Positions 1-6,721 of a DNA stretch of 16,197 bases are shown here, in pieces. The notes under the pieces are model-generated. The model was given only the letters and a program-made list of their open reading frames with translations, did no database searches and was not told the origin of the DNA. The position numbers and the translations under genes are program-made. Location of the stretch: NCBI GenBank assembly GCA_013867245.1, contig JACENB010000002.1, positions 1-16,197 on the forward strand. The letters are read 5' to 3'. The first letter of the stretch is position 1, and every line of letters begins with the position of its first letter. This DNA comes from Nitrosopumilaceae archaeon. Lineage in GTDB: Archaea > Thermoproteota > Nitrososphaeria > Nitrososphaerales > Nitrosopumilaceae.

Positions 1-98
1 CAACAGTTATCGATACAAGTAAAATCATAGCATTAGAACGTGTGATTTGCAACAAGCTCATGGTCAGAAATTCTTTATTTAAATTTAACCTGAGCTAA
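1..98. other. possible edge fragment of a gene, direction undecided
   Basis: Two readings are possible and neither is recognisable. On the plus strand a frame is open from base 3 to a TAA at 96-98, which would be the last 31 codons of a gene entering from the left. On the minus strand an ATG at 61-59 opens a frame running off the left edge, beginning MSLLQITRSNAMILLVSITV, which resembles the start of a signal peptide or membrane helix. The AT-rich stretch at 70-92 could be a promoter for the minus-strand reading, but its spacing is ambiguous. The sequence left of the window would settle it. Confidence 0.3.
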
Positions 99-159
99 CT
101 TTTTTAGCCCAATCTAACTTTGTTAAATAAGACTAAATTTTGAAATTAGAAAAATTAGG

Positions 160-166
160 TTTAAAG
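160..166 (+). promoter_or_regulatory. TATA-like box for the membrane protein gene
   Basis: TTTAAAG is centred about 26 bases before the ATG at 189, which is the archaeal spacing between a TATA box and a transcription start. The mRNA would then begin at or next to the ATG (leaderless). No Shine-Dalgarno match precedes this ATG. An upstream ATG at 178 gives only an 11-codon frame. Confidence 0.45.
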
Positions 167-188
167 TAAAGAAAAAGATGTCAAAAAT

Positions 189-692
189 ATGCAAAAGGCT
201 GGAATCATCCTAGTTGTTTCAGGTGCATTAATTGTAATTGGATTAATTTTACTTGCAGCTGGAAATCAGATTATTCTAGAAGGTGTTTTCCAAGGTAATG
301 GAAAAATTAATTCAAGTCAGGATCTGACTATTTTAGGAGAGTTTAATTCAGAAGAATCATCAATTGGAGTTTTTGCAGTACAAGTTATGGAGTTTAAGGA
401 AAATACAGTTTCAGCTAAAATATTAGATCCTTTTGATAATCAAATAGTTTCAAAAAATGTAGATGAAGAAACTATCGAAGAAGAATTTGATATTGCAGAT
501 ACAGGAGATTACAAATTAATTATTCAGACTAATTCAAATGAAGATATCCAAGTGTTTGGTGCAATTGGACCACTTCCAGATGCAGGAAAGAAATCACTTA
601 GTTTTCTTTCAGCATATATTTTGATTATTGGAATGGTCGGACTAGTTGGTTCTGGAATTTACAGAATTAAAAGTAAGAAAAAATCAGTTTAG
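189..692 (+). CDS. small membrane protein with two terminal transmembrane helices
   Basis: I do not recognise a named family. The 167-residue product has a hydrophobic helix at about residues 5-27 and a second at about 139-158, followed by a basic tail (RIKSKKKSV). Basic residues at both ends suggest that both termini are cytoplasmic and that the roughly 110-residue acidic, Ser/Asn-rich middle part lies outside. The middle alternates polar and hydrophobic residues like a beta-rich domain and contains no cysteine. The ATG lies 26 bases after a TATA-like box, consistent with a leaderless message. Its last 9 bases overlap the end of the convergent winged-helix gene. It may be a structural or sensory membrane protein, but nothing visible assigns a reaction. 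Confidence 0.75.
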   Translation: MQKAGIILVVSGALIVIGLILLAAGNQIILEGVFQGNGKINSSQDLTILGEFNSEESSIGVFAVQVMEFKENTVSAKILDPFDNQIVSKNVDEETIEEEFDIADTGDYKLIIQTNSNEDIQVFGAIGPLPDAGKKSLSFLSAYILIIGMVGLVGSGIYRIKSKKKSV

Positions 693-995
693 ATAACTAT
701 CCATTTTTTCCAGACTGCTAATGGTTTGATCAAAGTTATCATTATTTTCAACAATACTTGTGAGTTTTTCAGAATTTGCAGAAATCATTGATTTTTCACC
801 GTTTGTGTTTTTGATGATAAATTCATGGTCTATCAGATATGCCAATCTTTCTAAAACCTCGGTTTCAGGTATTGAAACTTGTTCTGCCAAAAAAGTACAT
901 GATTTGGTACCATTTTCTAATTCTGCTATAATTGAAGATGTAATTGGATCAAACATACAATCTACAACCTTTTCGCGATCAAAAGAATCAGCCAT
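684..995 (-). CDS. small winged-helix-like DNA-binding protein (putative regulator)
   Basis: This is a 103-residue acidic protein. Residues about 10-65 fit a winged-helix layout: a helix (ITSSIIAELENG), a short helix (TFLAEQV), a turn (SIPETE), a recognition-like helix (VLERLAYLIDHEFI), then a polar wing (KNTNGEKSMIS). This pattern is typical of archaeal ArsR/MarR-like single-domain regulators. A C-terminal helix (about residues 83-103) could serve dimerisation. The ATG at 995 lies about 28 bases downstream of a TATA-like box on the minus strand (1020-1027), fitting a leaderless start. The gene is tail-to-tail with the membrane protein gene and overlaps it by 9 bases. The fold is inferred from the helix pattern alone, and the targets are unknown. 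Confidence 0.65.
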   Translation of the reverse strand: MADSFDREKVVDCMFDPITSSIIAELENGTKSCTFLAEQVSIPETEVLERLAYLIDHEFIIKNTNGEKSMISANSEKLTSIVENNDNFDQTISSLEKMDSYLN

Positions 996-1019
996 TTCAT
1001 TTGGTATGAGAATCTTGAA

Positions 1020-1027
1020 ATTTATAA
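1020..1027 (-). promoter_or_regulatory. TATA box for the winged-helix gene
   Basis: On the minus strand this reads TTATAAAT, centred about 28 bases before the ATG at 995. The element is nearly symmetrical, so it could also bind TBP for rightward transcription towards the small cysteine-rich gene at 1076. That would give a leader of about 26 bases. Confidence 0.5.
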
Positions 1028-1075
1028 CTTTTCAAAATTCAATAAGATAATTAAGAAAAAAGCCCATACCATAAT

Positions 1076-1228
1076 ATGCAAAAACTGTGCCTAAATGATC
1101 CATCAGGAAAAGGAGAGCATTGTTTCTGCATCGATATTGATGCCCAAAGAGGGGTCAAAAAGTGCTGTCAGTGTAATCAATGGAATGTACAAGGCAACGA
1201 TTGGACAGAAGATGAGGATTTTAGATAA
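1076..1228 (+). CDS. 50-residue cysteine-rich (zinc-ribbon-like) protein
   Basis: An ATG at 1076 opens a 50-codon frame ending in TAA at 1226-1228. The product has cysteines at 5, 16, 18, 30, 31 and 33 and a histidine at 15. The HCFC and CCQC clusters are separated by 11 residues, resembling a small zinc knuckle or ribbon, and the tail is acidic (DWTEDEDFR). Six cysteines in 50 residues, two tryptophans and a clean stop argue for a real gene rather than a chance frame. The gap between the winged-helix gene and rps13 would otherwise be empty. A weak AT-rich element at about 1040-1054 could place a start at the ATG. Function unknown; metal binding is an inference from the cysteine spacing. Confidence 0.6.
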   Translation: MQKLCLNDPSGKGEHCFCIDIDAQRGVKKCCQCNQWNVQGNDWTEDEDFR

Positions 1229-1306
1229 CCAAGTCCAATAGAGACTCACAGTCAAGCACACATTACACAAAACATGAAAAGTTAGCCAAAATGATGCCTA
1301 GCATGG

Positions 1307-1313
1307 TTTTTAT
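1307..1313 (+). promoter_or_regulatory. TATA box of the rps13-rps4 operon
   Basis: TTTTTAT lies in the context tggtttttat, the same string that precedes rpoN at 7455. In rpoN the distance from the first T of the box to the start codon is 32 bases. Here the TTG at 1340 is 33 bases away, but the TTG at 1331 is only 24. This supports 1340 as the rps13 start. Confidence 0.6.
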
Positions 1314-1339
1314 CGGGGTTTCCTTGAATTTTGGAATAC

Positions 1340-1912
1340 TTGAGTGCTCAAGAATATAGACACATTGTTAGGATTGTGGGTAACGATATCCCAGGAGAGA
1401 GAAAAATGCTCGTAGGACTTACTCAGATCAAAGGTATTGGGTATAACTTTGCTACAGCAATTTTAGACACATTAAAAATTGATTCAAATTCCAACATAGG
1501 TCACCTTACTGATGAAAATGTTCAAGCAATAGAAAAACTGATTTCAAATCCAGTTGAAGGTACTTTCCCAACATGGTTCCTTAACAGAAGAAAAGATATT
1601 GAAACTGGTAAAGATTTGCACTTGTTAACATCAGATATTCCATTTACATTAAGAAATGATATTGAAAGAGAAAGAATTACTGCAAGTTGGAGAGGTTATC
1701 GTCATCTTAGTGGTCTAAAAGTAAGAGGACAGAGAACTAGAACGTCTGGAAGAAAAGGAGGAGCAGTCGGTGTTGCAAAAGGTGGCATGGCAGCTCCTGC
1801 AAAGAAATCTTCTTCTGATGCTCCAGCAGCCGCAGCAGCACCAGCAGCTCCAACAGCCGCAGCAGCACCAGCTGCAGAAGCAGCTCCAGCAGCAGAGGAG
1901 AAAAAAGAATAG
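1340..1912 (+). CDS. rps13: 30S ribosomal protein uS13 (S13P), archaeal type
   Basis: This protein of the small-subunit head contacts 5S rRNA/uL5 of the large subunit and the P-site tRNA. The N-terminal part has the helix-two-turn-helix signature ([13 protein letters not shown]), and the basic end of the core has [20 protein letters not shown]. The remaining roughly 40 residues are an Ala/Pro-rich tail ending in EEKKE, beyond the usual core. The frame is open back to a stop at 1325, so TTG at 1331 (193 aa, [12 protein letters not shown]) and TTG at 1340 (190 aa, MSAQEYRHI) both fit. I chose 1340 because the upstream TATA box is too close to 1331 for that codon to be in the transcript. It is followed 9 bases later by rps4, its usual archaeal partner. 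Confidence 0.93.
   Translation: MSAQEYRHIVRIVGNDIPGERKMLVGLTQIKGIGYNFATAILDTLKIDSNSNIGHLTDENVQAIEKLISNPVEGTFPTWFLNRRKDIETGKDLHLLTSDIPFTLRNDIERERITASWRGYRHLSGLKVRGQRTRTSGRKGGAVGVAKGGMAAPAKKSSSDAPAAAAAPAAPTAAAAPAAEAAPAAEEKKE
1821..1897 (+). repeat. imperfect GCA/GCT/CCA repeat encoding the Ala/Pro tail of uS13
   Basis: The 19-mer cagccgcagcagcaccagc occurs at 1827-1845 and again at 1854-1872, a period of 27 bases, within a wider run of Ala and Pro codons. It also produces long meaningless open frames on the other frames and strand. It looks like a slippage-prone low-complexity tract kept in frame. Confidence 0.75.
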
Positions 1913-1915
1913 GTG
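1912..1915 (+). promoter_or_regulatory. Shine-Dalgarno site for rps4
   Basis: GGTG (within aggtg, overlapping the rps13 stop) lies 6 bases before the rps4 ATG and matches the GGTG core complementary to the archaeal 16S rRNA 3' end. It marks rps4 as an internal operon gene translated by a ribosome-binding site, unlike the leaderless first genes nearby. Confidence 0.5.
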
Positions 1916-1921
1916 TTTTGA

Positions 1922-2524
1922 ATGGGAGATCCAAAATATCCACGTAGAGTTTGGAGAAAACCAAAGAGACCTCTTAATTATGAATTAAAAATGGAAGAGT
2001 TGAAAACTCTTGGTACATTTGGATTAAGAACTAAAAGAGAATTATGGAAAGCACATACAGAATTATCACGTGTTAGACAACAAGCTAGATCATTACTTTC
2101 TTTAAGACGAGAAGTTAGAGCAGAAAAAGAACCAATTCTAATGAATTCTCTTGCTAGAATAGGATTAGTTAGCACTGATGCAACATTAGATGACGTACTT
2201 AACTTGACTGCAAATGATTTACTTGCAAGAAGATTGCAAACTATTGTTACAAAGAAGTTAGGATTCAAAACACCATATCAAGCAAGACAAGCAGTTATTC
2301 ACGGTCACATTATGATTGGTGAAAGAAAAGTAGACATTCCATCATACACAGTAACAGTTGAAGAAGAAAACAGTATTCATTTTGCACCAGAATCAAAAAT
2401 TCCACAAGTTTTAGAGAAAACAAAAAGTGAAACCCCTGCTGAAGAAACAGTTGAGGCTACTGCTGAAGAAACAGTTGAGGCTACTGCTGAAGAAACAAAG
2501 AATGAAAGTTCTTCAACAGAATGA
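1922..2524 (+). CDS. rps4: 30S ribosomal protein uS4 (S4P), archaeal type
   Basis: This primary 16S rRNA-binding protein nucleates assembly of the small-subunit body. The basic N-terminus (MGDPKYPRRVWRKPKRPL) and the conserved LSLRREVRAEKEP segment are archaeal uS4 features. The S4 RNA-binding domain lies at about residues 95-145 (LARRLQTIVTKKLG, AVIHGHIMIGERKVDIPSY). After about residue 155 comes a Glu/Thr-rich acidic tail containing two tandem copies of AEETVEAT plus a partial third, beyond the usual core length. It is the second gene of the rps13-rps4 unit. The ATG is preceded by GGTG at good spacing. Confidence 0.95.
   Translation: MGDPKYPRRVWRKPKRPLNYELKMEELKTLGTFGLRTKRELWKAHTELSRVRQQARSLLSLRREVRAEKEPILMNSLARIGLVSTDATLDDVLNLTANDLLARRLQTIVTKKLGFKTPYQARQAVIHGHIMIGERKVDIPSYTVTVEEENSIHFAPESKIPQVLEKTKSETPAEETVEATAEETVEATAEETKNESSSTE
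2438..2497 (+). repeat. 24-bp tandem repeat in the rps4 tail, 2.5 copies
   Basis: The unit begins gctgaagaaacagttgag and ends gctact (24 bases). It is perfect at 2438-2461 and 2462-2485, and its first 12 bases repeat at 2486-2497. Exact identity, including third codon positions, points to a recent in-frame duplication. It encodes AEETVEAT repeats. Confidence 0.9.
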
Positions 2525-2558
2525 TAGAATAATTAGGCTTATCAGTAAATAACCCCAA

Positions 2559-2568
2559 ATATCAGGTA
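2559..2568 (+). promoter_or_regulatory. ribosome-binding region of glmS
   Basis: ATATCAGGTA ends 8 bases before the ATG, and its AGGT could pair with the 16S rRNA 3' end. The identical 10-mer lies 7 bases before gltX (12954-12963). A TATA-like stretch (gtaaataac, around 2545-2553) lies about 27 bases before the ATG, so a leaderless start is also possible. Confidence 0.35.
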
Positions 2569-2576
2569 GAATAGTT

Positions 2577-4337
2577 ATGTGTTCAATTATCGGCTATTAC
2601 GGAAAAGAATCTGCAGCACCCATAATCGTAAAGGGATTAAAGAGAATGGAATATCGAGGATATGATAGTGTTGGAGTTGCAACAGAGTCAGAAAACCAAA
2701 TTGGATTAAAAAAAGGAACTGGAAAAGTACAAGAAGTTAATTCAAAAGTACAACTAGAAACACTGCCAGGAAGAGTTGGAATTGGTCATACCAGATGGGC
2801 AACACATGGAAAGGTTACTGATGTAAATGCTCATCCTCATCCTAGTAATTCAGAAAAAATTGCAATTGTTCATAATGGAATCATAGAGAATTTTGAAGAG
2901 TTAAAGAAACAATTGGAAAGTGATGGATATACTTTCAAAAGTGAAACAGATAGTGAAATAATCGCTAATTTACTGCAAAAAAATTATGAACAAACAAATG
3001 ATGTTAAAGAGACAATTCTAAAAACAGTTTCACAACTAAAAGGACACTATGCATTTGTTGCAATGTTTGAAGACGGACAATTAGCAGCTGCAAGATTTCA
3101 TGAACCACTAATTATTGGAGTAGGAAAAGAAGATTTCTTTTTGTCAAGTGATGTTTTAGGATTTATCGAATTTACGGATAATGCAATTTACATGGAAAAT
3201 GGTACTTTTGTAATGTTTGACAAAAATAAATTCCAAATTTCAGATTTCAATGGGGAGTATGTTGGATATGAAATTACCAAGGTTTCAAAAGAATTTGGAG
3301 ATGCATACAAAGGTGATTATGCACACTTTACATTAAAAGAAATTTACGAGCAACCTGAAACAATTTTGAAAGCAGGACAAAAAACAGCTAGTGAAATAGA
3401 GAAAGCGACAGAGTATATCAGACACGCAAAAAATATCTACATCACAGGAAGTGGAACAAGCTACAATTCAGCATTAATTGCAAAGCAAATTTTGTCAAAA
3501 TATGTAAAAATCAAGGCTGAATCAGTCATGTCTAGCGAACTTCAGTTTGACCCAAACGCTATTGAAGAAAATTCTATTCTAGTAGCAATTTCTCAAAGTG
3601 GAGAAAGCGCAGATGTTTTAGAGGCAGTAAAAATTGCAAAAAATGCAAATTGCAAGATTATTGCAATTGTCAATATGTTAACATCTTCACTTGCAAGAGA
3701 GGCAGATGTTGTAATTGGTTTGAATTGTGGTCCAGAAATCGGAGTTGCTGCAACAAAAAGTTTCACATCACAACTTGTAATCCTTTACAAGATTGTACAA
3801 AAATTAAGCAATAACGACATTACAATCAATTTTGAAGAGTTTTCAAAATCAATTTCAAAAACATTGGATAATCCAACCAATATTCAAAAAATTGCAAAAG
3901 AATTGAAAGAAATTTCAGACATTTACATTTTAGGACGTGGAATTAATTATCCAATTGCAACAGAATCGGCACTAAAACTTAAGGAACTTACATACATTCA
4001 TGCAGAGGGAATTGCAGGAGGAGAATTAAAGCATGGGCCTCTTGCATTAATGGATTCCAAAGTATATGTAATAATTCTCAATCCAAATGATTCAACATAT
4101 TCAGACACTCTCACTAGTGCAAGGGAGATCAAAGCTCGTGGTGCAAAAATTATTGGAGTATCAGATGTAAAAAGTGATGTATATGATCATTGGATTGAAA
4201 TGCCAAAAATTAGTGAAGTGTTATATCCAATTTCAGAGATAATTCCAATCCAATTGTTATCATATTATGCAGCACTTGAGAAAGATGCTGATCCGGATTA
4301 TCCAAGAAATCTTGCAAAATCAGTTACAGTCAAGTAA
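2577..4337 (+). CDS. glmS: glutamine--fructose-6-phosphate aminotransferase (isomerizing)
   Basis: It makes glucosamine-6-phosphate from fructose-6-phosphate and glutamine, the entry step to UDP-GlcNAc for glycans and protein glycosylation in the cytoplasm. The N-terminal class II glutaminase domain starts MCSIIGYYG, with Cys2 as the nucleophile after Met removal, and carries RMEYRGYDSVG, GHTRWATHG and HNGIIENF. Two SIS sugar-isomerase domains follow: GSGTSYNSALIAKQ near residue 290, SQSGESADV near 339, and EGIAGGELKHGPLAL near 477. The C-terminus ends in the family-typical NLAKSVTVK. At 586 residues it is close to the usual length, so it looks complete. It is probably transcribed alone; its stop overlaps the end of the convergent CobT-like gene by 8 bases. 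Confidence 0.96.
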   Translation: MCSIIGYYGKESAAPIIVKGLKRMEYRGYDSVGVATESENQIGLKKGTGKVQEVNSKVQLETLPGRVGIGHTRWATHGKVTDVNAHPHPSNSEKIAIVHNGIIENFEELKKQLESDGYTFKSETDSEIIANLLQKNYEQTNDVKETILKTVSQLKGHYAFVAMFEDGQLAAARFHEPLIIGVGKEDFFLSSDVLGFIEFTDNAIYMENGTFVMFDKNKFQISDFNGEYVGYEITKVSKEFGDAYKGDYAHFTLKEIYEQPETILKAGQKTASEIEKATEYIRHAKNIYITGSGTSYNSALIAKQILSKYVKIKAESVMSSELQFDPNAIEENSILVAISQSGESADVLEAVKIAKNANCKIIAIVNMLTSSLAREADVVIGLNCGPEIGVAATKSFTSQLVILYKIVQKLSNNDITINFEEFSKSISKTLDNPTNIQKIAKELKEISDIYILGRGINYPIATESALKLKELTYIHAEGIAGGELKHGPLALMDSKVYVIILNPNDSTYSDTLTSAREIKARGAKIIGVSDVKSDVYDHWIEMPKISEVLYPISEIIPIQLLSYYAALEKDADPDYPRNLAKSVTVK

Positions 4338-5388
4338 ACAATCGTTGATACTCTTTTTCAGCTAAACTCAAAAAGGTTTCAGAATCATTACCAGTTTTTA
4401 GCATTGAGGAAATGATACTACCACCAGCACCAACTCCTTCTTTTGCAAATCCTTCCGAAAACGCCTTGAGCCCAGAGAATTTGGAGTTTTTCATGCCTGG
4501 ATCAACAGAAATGATGGGAATATCTGCAATATCATTAACGAGTTCTTTGAAATTTGCAGTTTTGTCATTTGTAATGTAGGATGTGGTTCCAATTGCAGTA
4601 TTTTCTTCATTAAATCCAATTTTTGATGCAAAAGCCAGAACTGCAGCCATTTGCGTTCCACCTGCCAACATTACCTTAGATACGCTAGATGCAGAGCTTA
4701 ACATTCCAGCAACAAAAGGAATCATTGGATCACCAATCTTAGCAACAATACTGTATGGGTGTTCTGAATCAACTCTTTCAAGTGCAGATGTTACAATTTT
4801 ATTTTTTAATTCAACAGGATTATCAGGGATGCTTGAGCTGACCTTTGCATTAAAATCCAATGCCTTTAGCAATGCTAATGCAGTGGTTGTGCCACCAGGA
4901 ATACATTCGCCAATCATCAAACAATCAGTTAATGATGCTAAACTTCTTCCAAGAATTTGTCCGTATTCAACTGCATGAGATACTATTGTGTCATTCATTG
5001 CATCCTCAACTGAAATATTTTTTCCAAAGGGCAAACCAGATTCAATAAAAGGCAACTTTGGTGTGATTTTACTTCCAGCATTAATTGTCAAATGAGAAAT
5101 ACTTGCAGATTCAAGAGCAGTTTTAGTTAACAATCCAGGAGTGGGCTTGCCATCAGGAGTCATTGGAATTTTATCAATAGTTTTACAATATCCATAATGC
5201 AGGTATTCTGCATCAGCAGGAGGAGTATATTGAATGGAGTCTTTGTCAGCACCTGCAAAAGTTATTCCAGGAATTTCAGAGGTTTCAGTATAGGAGATCA
5301 CAAATGAAAAAAGAAATCTTCCAGATTTTACAGAATCAATGAAATTTTGAGCAAGTTCAGAATTTCCAGATAATTCAAAATCTTCCAA
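4330..5388 (-). CDS. cobT: CobT-like nicotinate-nucleotide phosphoribosyltransferase (UPF0284 family)
   Basis: The 352-residue protein fits the archaeal CobT-like family (UPF0284), related to the enzyme that activates the lower ligand base of cobalamin as its alpha-ribotide. Glycine-rich signatures visible here include CIPGGTTTALALLKAL, VMLAGGTQMAAVLAF and GVGAGGSIIS near the C-terminus. The start is TTG at 5388; a stop in the same frame at 5406-5404 excludes longer forms with better codons. It is the third gene of a leftward unit, 7 bases after the stop of the MBL-fold gene. Cobalamin synthesis is known for thaumarchaea, which fits. The substrate base in archaeal members is not certain, so the family call is firmer than the reaction. 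Confidence 0.82.
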   Translation of the reverse strand: MEDFELSGNSELAQNFIDSVKSGRFLFSFVISYTETSEIPGITFAGADKDSIQYTPPADAEYLHYGYCKTIDKIPMTPDGKPTPGLLTKTALESASISHLTINAGSKITPKLPFIESGLPFGKNISVEDAMNDTIVSHAVEYGQILGRSLASLTDCLMIGECIPGGTTTALALLKALDFNAKVSSSIPDNPVELKNKIVTSALERVDSEHPYSIVAKIGDPMIPFVAGMLSSASSVSKVMLAGGTQMAAVLAFASKIGFNEENTAIGTTSYITNDKTANFKELVNDIADIPIISVDPGMKNSKFSGLKAFSEGFAKEGVGAGGSIISSMLKTGNDSETFLSLAEKEYQRLFT

Positions 5389-5395
5389 AAAATCA

Positions 5396-6004
5396 CTAAC
5401 CCATCATATCAAGAAATTGTTGTTCTGTTCTCTTTTGCATTACCATATTAGTGATCTTTTCTTGTCCCAGAGTAGAAGTCTCTTTATGGCCATAATTGTG
5501 CCCAGAATACATCACCAAATTATCATCTAATGAATAAAGAACATCAAATAGGCTATGATAGAGTTCTTTTGCACTACCACCAGGCAAATCAATGCGACCA
5601 CAATTTCCCACAAACAAAGTATCACCTGAGAAAATTTTTCCATCTCCTATAAGACAAATGCTATCCTTAGAATGACCAGGAGTATGAAGTACCGTTAGTT
5701 TTGAATTTCCAAATTCTATGACATCTCCATCTTTTACTGTAATGTCATGTTTCAATTCAGAATTCTCATGTTGTATAATAGGAGCTTTTGTGGATTCTGC
5801 CATTGCTTCATTTCCAATAGTGTGATCAAAGTGATGGTGAGTATTTACTATGTATTTTATTTTCAAATTATTTTCCTTGATTACCATCTCTAGTTCAATA
5901 AGATCCCAAGATGGATCAATTATGATAGATTCGCTTGTATTCTCATCTACAACAATGTAAGAAAAATTTTGCATGTTTCCAACTTGGATTTGATGAACTA
6001 TCAC
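5396..6004 (-). CDS. metallo-beta-lactamase-fold hydrolase, glyoxalase II-like
   Basis: A 202-residue single-domain protein with all the metal-binding motifs: THHHFDH (His56, His58, Asp60, His61), HTPGHS (His107), SGDTLF (Asp128) and SGHNYG (His169). The segment GNCGRIDLPGGSAKELYHSL and the tail GHKETSTLGQEK resemble glyoxalase II and ETHE1-type persulfide dioxygenases rather than RNases or lactamases. Likely activity is hydrolysis of a thioester or oxidation of a persulfide, but the sequence alone does not separate the two. The start is GTG, overlapping the stop of the hydrate epimerase gene by 4 bases (gtga), so the two are translationally coupled. Their pairing suggests a metabolite-repair or detoxification role (inference). 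Confidence 0.85.
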   Translation of the reverse strand: MIVHQIQVGNMQNFSYIVVDENTSESIIIDPSWDLIELEMVIKENNLKIKYIVNTHHHFDHTIGNEAMAESTKAPIIQHENSELKHDITVKDGDVIEFGNSKLTVLHTPGHSKDSICLIGDGKIFSGDTLFVGNCGRIDLPGGSAKELYHSLFDVLYSLDDNLVMYSGHNYGHKETSTLGQEKITNMVMQKRTEQQFLDMMG

Positions 6005-6648
6005 AAAATTCCCTCCTCAGCTTCAGGAGGAATTCCAATTTTTTCTGCAAATAATTCACCAGTCAAATCCTTTCTTTTTGGAATTCCTTGTTTCATTTTG
6101 TGAAATGTTACAGTCATATCGCATTTTGTATAGATATTTGCGGTTTCTCCAGTTTGGGGATCCAATCCTGATGGAACATCAACAGCAAATTTGTAACAAT
6201 CAGTCTCATTGATGTAATTGATTGCTGAGGCATATGGCTCTCTAATTTCTCCAGATATACCAGTTCCTAGAATTCCATCAACAATTACATCAGGTTTGAA
6301 ATCAAAATCAGTTGAACCGCCAGTCATTAGTTTTACAGAAGGCATTTTCTGTAAAATAGACCAATTCCAATTACTTTCTTCGGTTTTAATTTTTTCAGGA
6401 TTTCCAAGAAGCATCACAGTTACTTTGGCACCATATCCAGCAAGATGACGAGCCATTACTAATCCATCACCGCCATTATTTCCCATACCAACAAAAATCA
6501 AAATATTTTTTGAATCTACACTTCCAAGTTTTTCAACTAATCTCTTTACTGCAGCAGCACCTGCATTTTCCATCATGAATTTTTTTAAAAATCCCATATC
6601 ATGACCTTTATTTTCAATATTGTACATTTGTTCAACTGTTATTTCCAT
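6001..6648 (-). CDS. nnrE: NAD(P)H-hydrate epimerase (YjeF N-terminal domain)
   Basis: It interconverts the R and S epimers of damaged (hydrated) NADH and NADPH so that the dehydratase can repair them. The 215 residues cover only the YjeF_N domain: GMGNNGGDG at 54-62 (nucleotide loop), DGILGTG at 124-130 and DVPSGLDPQTGE at 157-168 (potassium and catalytic region). Many prokaryotes fuse this domain to the ADP/ATP-dependent dehydratase (NnrD); no such domain is present here or nearby, so repair would need a separate NnrD elsewhere. The ATG at 6648 lies about 27 bases after a TATA-like box on the minus strand, suggesting a leaderless mRNA for the three-gene unit. Confidence 0.9.
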   Translation of the reverse strand: MEITVEQMYNIENKGHDMGFLKKFMMENAGAAAVKRLVEKLGSVDSKNILIFVGMGNNGGDGLVMARHLAGYGAKVTVMLLGNPEKIKTEESNWNWSILQKMPSVKLMTGGSTDFDFKPDVIVDGILGTGISGEIREPYASAINYINETDCYKFAVDVPSGLDPQTGETANIYTKCDMTVTFHKMKQGIPKRKDLTGELFAEKIGIPPEAEEGIL

Positions 6649-6670
6649 AATTTACGTGAGAATCATATCC

Positions 6671-6678
6671 AAAATAAG
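6671..6678 (-). promoter_or_regulatory. TATA-like box for the nnrE unit
   Basis: On the minus strand this reads CTTATTTT, centred about 27 bases before the nnrE ATG at 6648. It lies back to back with the rightward element at 6694-6698, so the 73-base gap between the genes is a compact divergent promoter. Confidence 0.45.
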
Positions 6679-6693
6679 AGTTTAGAAAACGGC

Positions 6694-6698
6694 TTTAT
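6694..6698 (+). promoter_or_regulatory. TATA-like box for the TRAX-like gene
   Basis: TTTAT, in the context ggctttatcc, is centred 26 bases before the ATG at 6722. No Shine-Dalgarno sequence is seen, so a leaderless transcript is likely. Confidence 0.45.
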
Positions 6699-6721
6699 CC
6701 GGGTTATTACGAACATCAGAT

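Noticed and set aside
760..1050. 96-codon plus-strand frame opposite the winged-helix gene
   Set aside because: It is antisense to a gene with a well-placed TATA box and helix pattern, and its own product shows no domain.
1229..1306. Possible RNA gene or riboswitch upstream of rps13
   Set aside because: The 78 bases show no convincing stem-loop or conserved box beyond the TATA element that follows.
1737..1988. Leu- and Gln-rich open frames over the end of rps13 on both strands
   Set aside because: They are the other-frame readings of the Ala/Pro codon repeat (GCA/GCT/CCA) of the uS13 tail; the composition is purely that of the repeat and no family is recognisable.
4583..4978. 131-codon plus-strand frame
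   Set aside because: It lies wholly inside the CobT-like gene on the opposite strand, whose glycine-rich motifs are clear.
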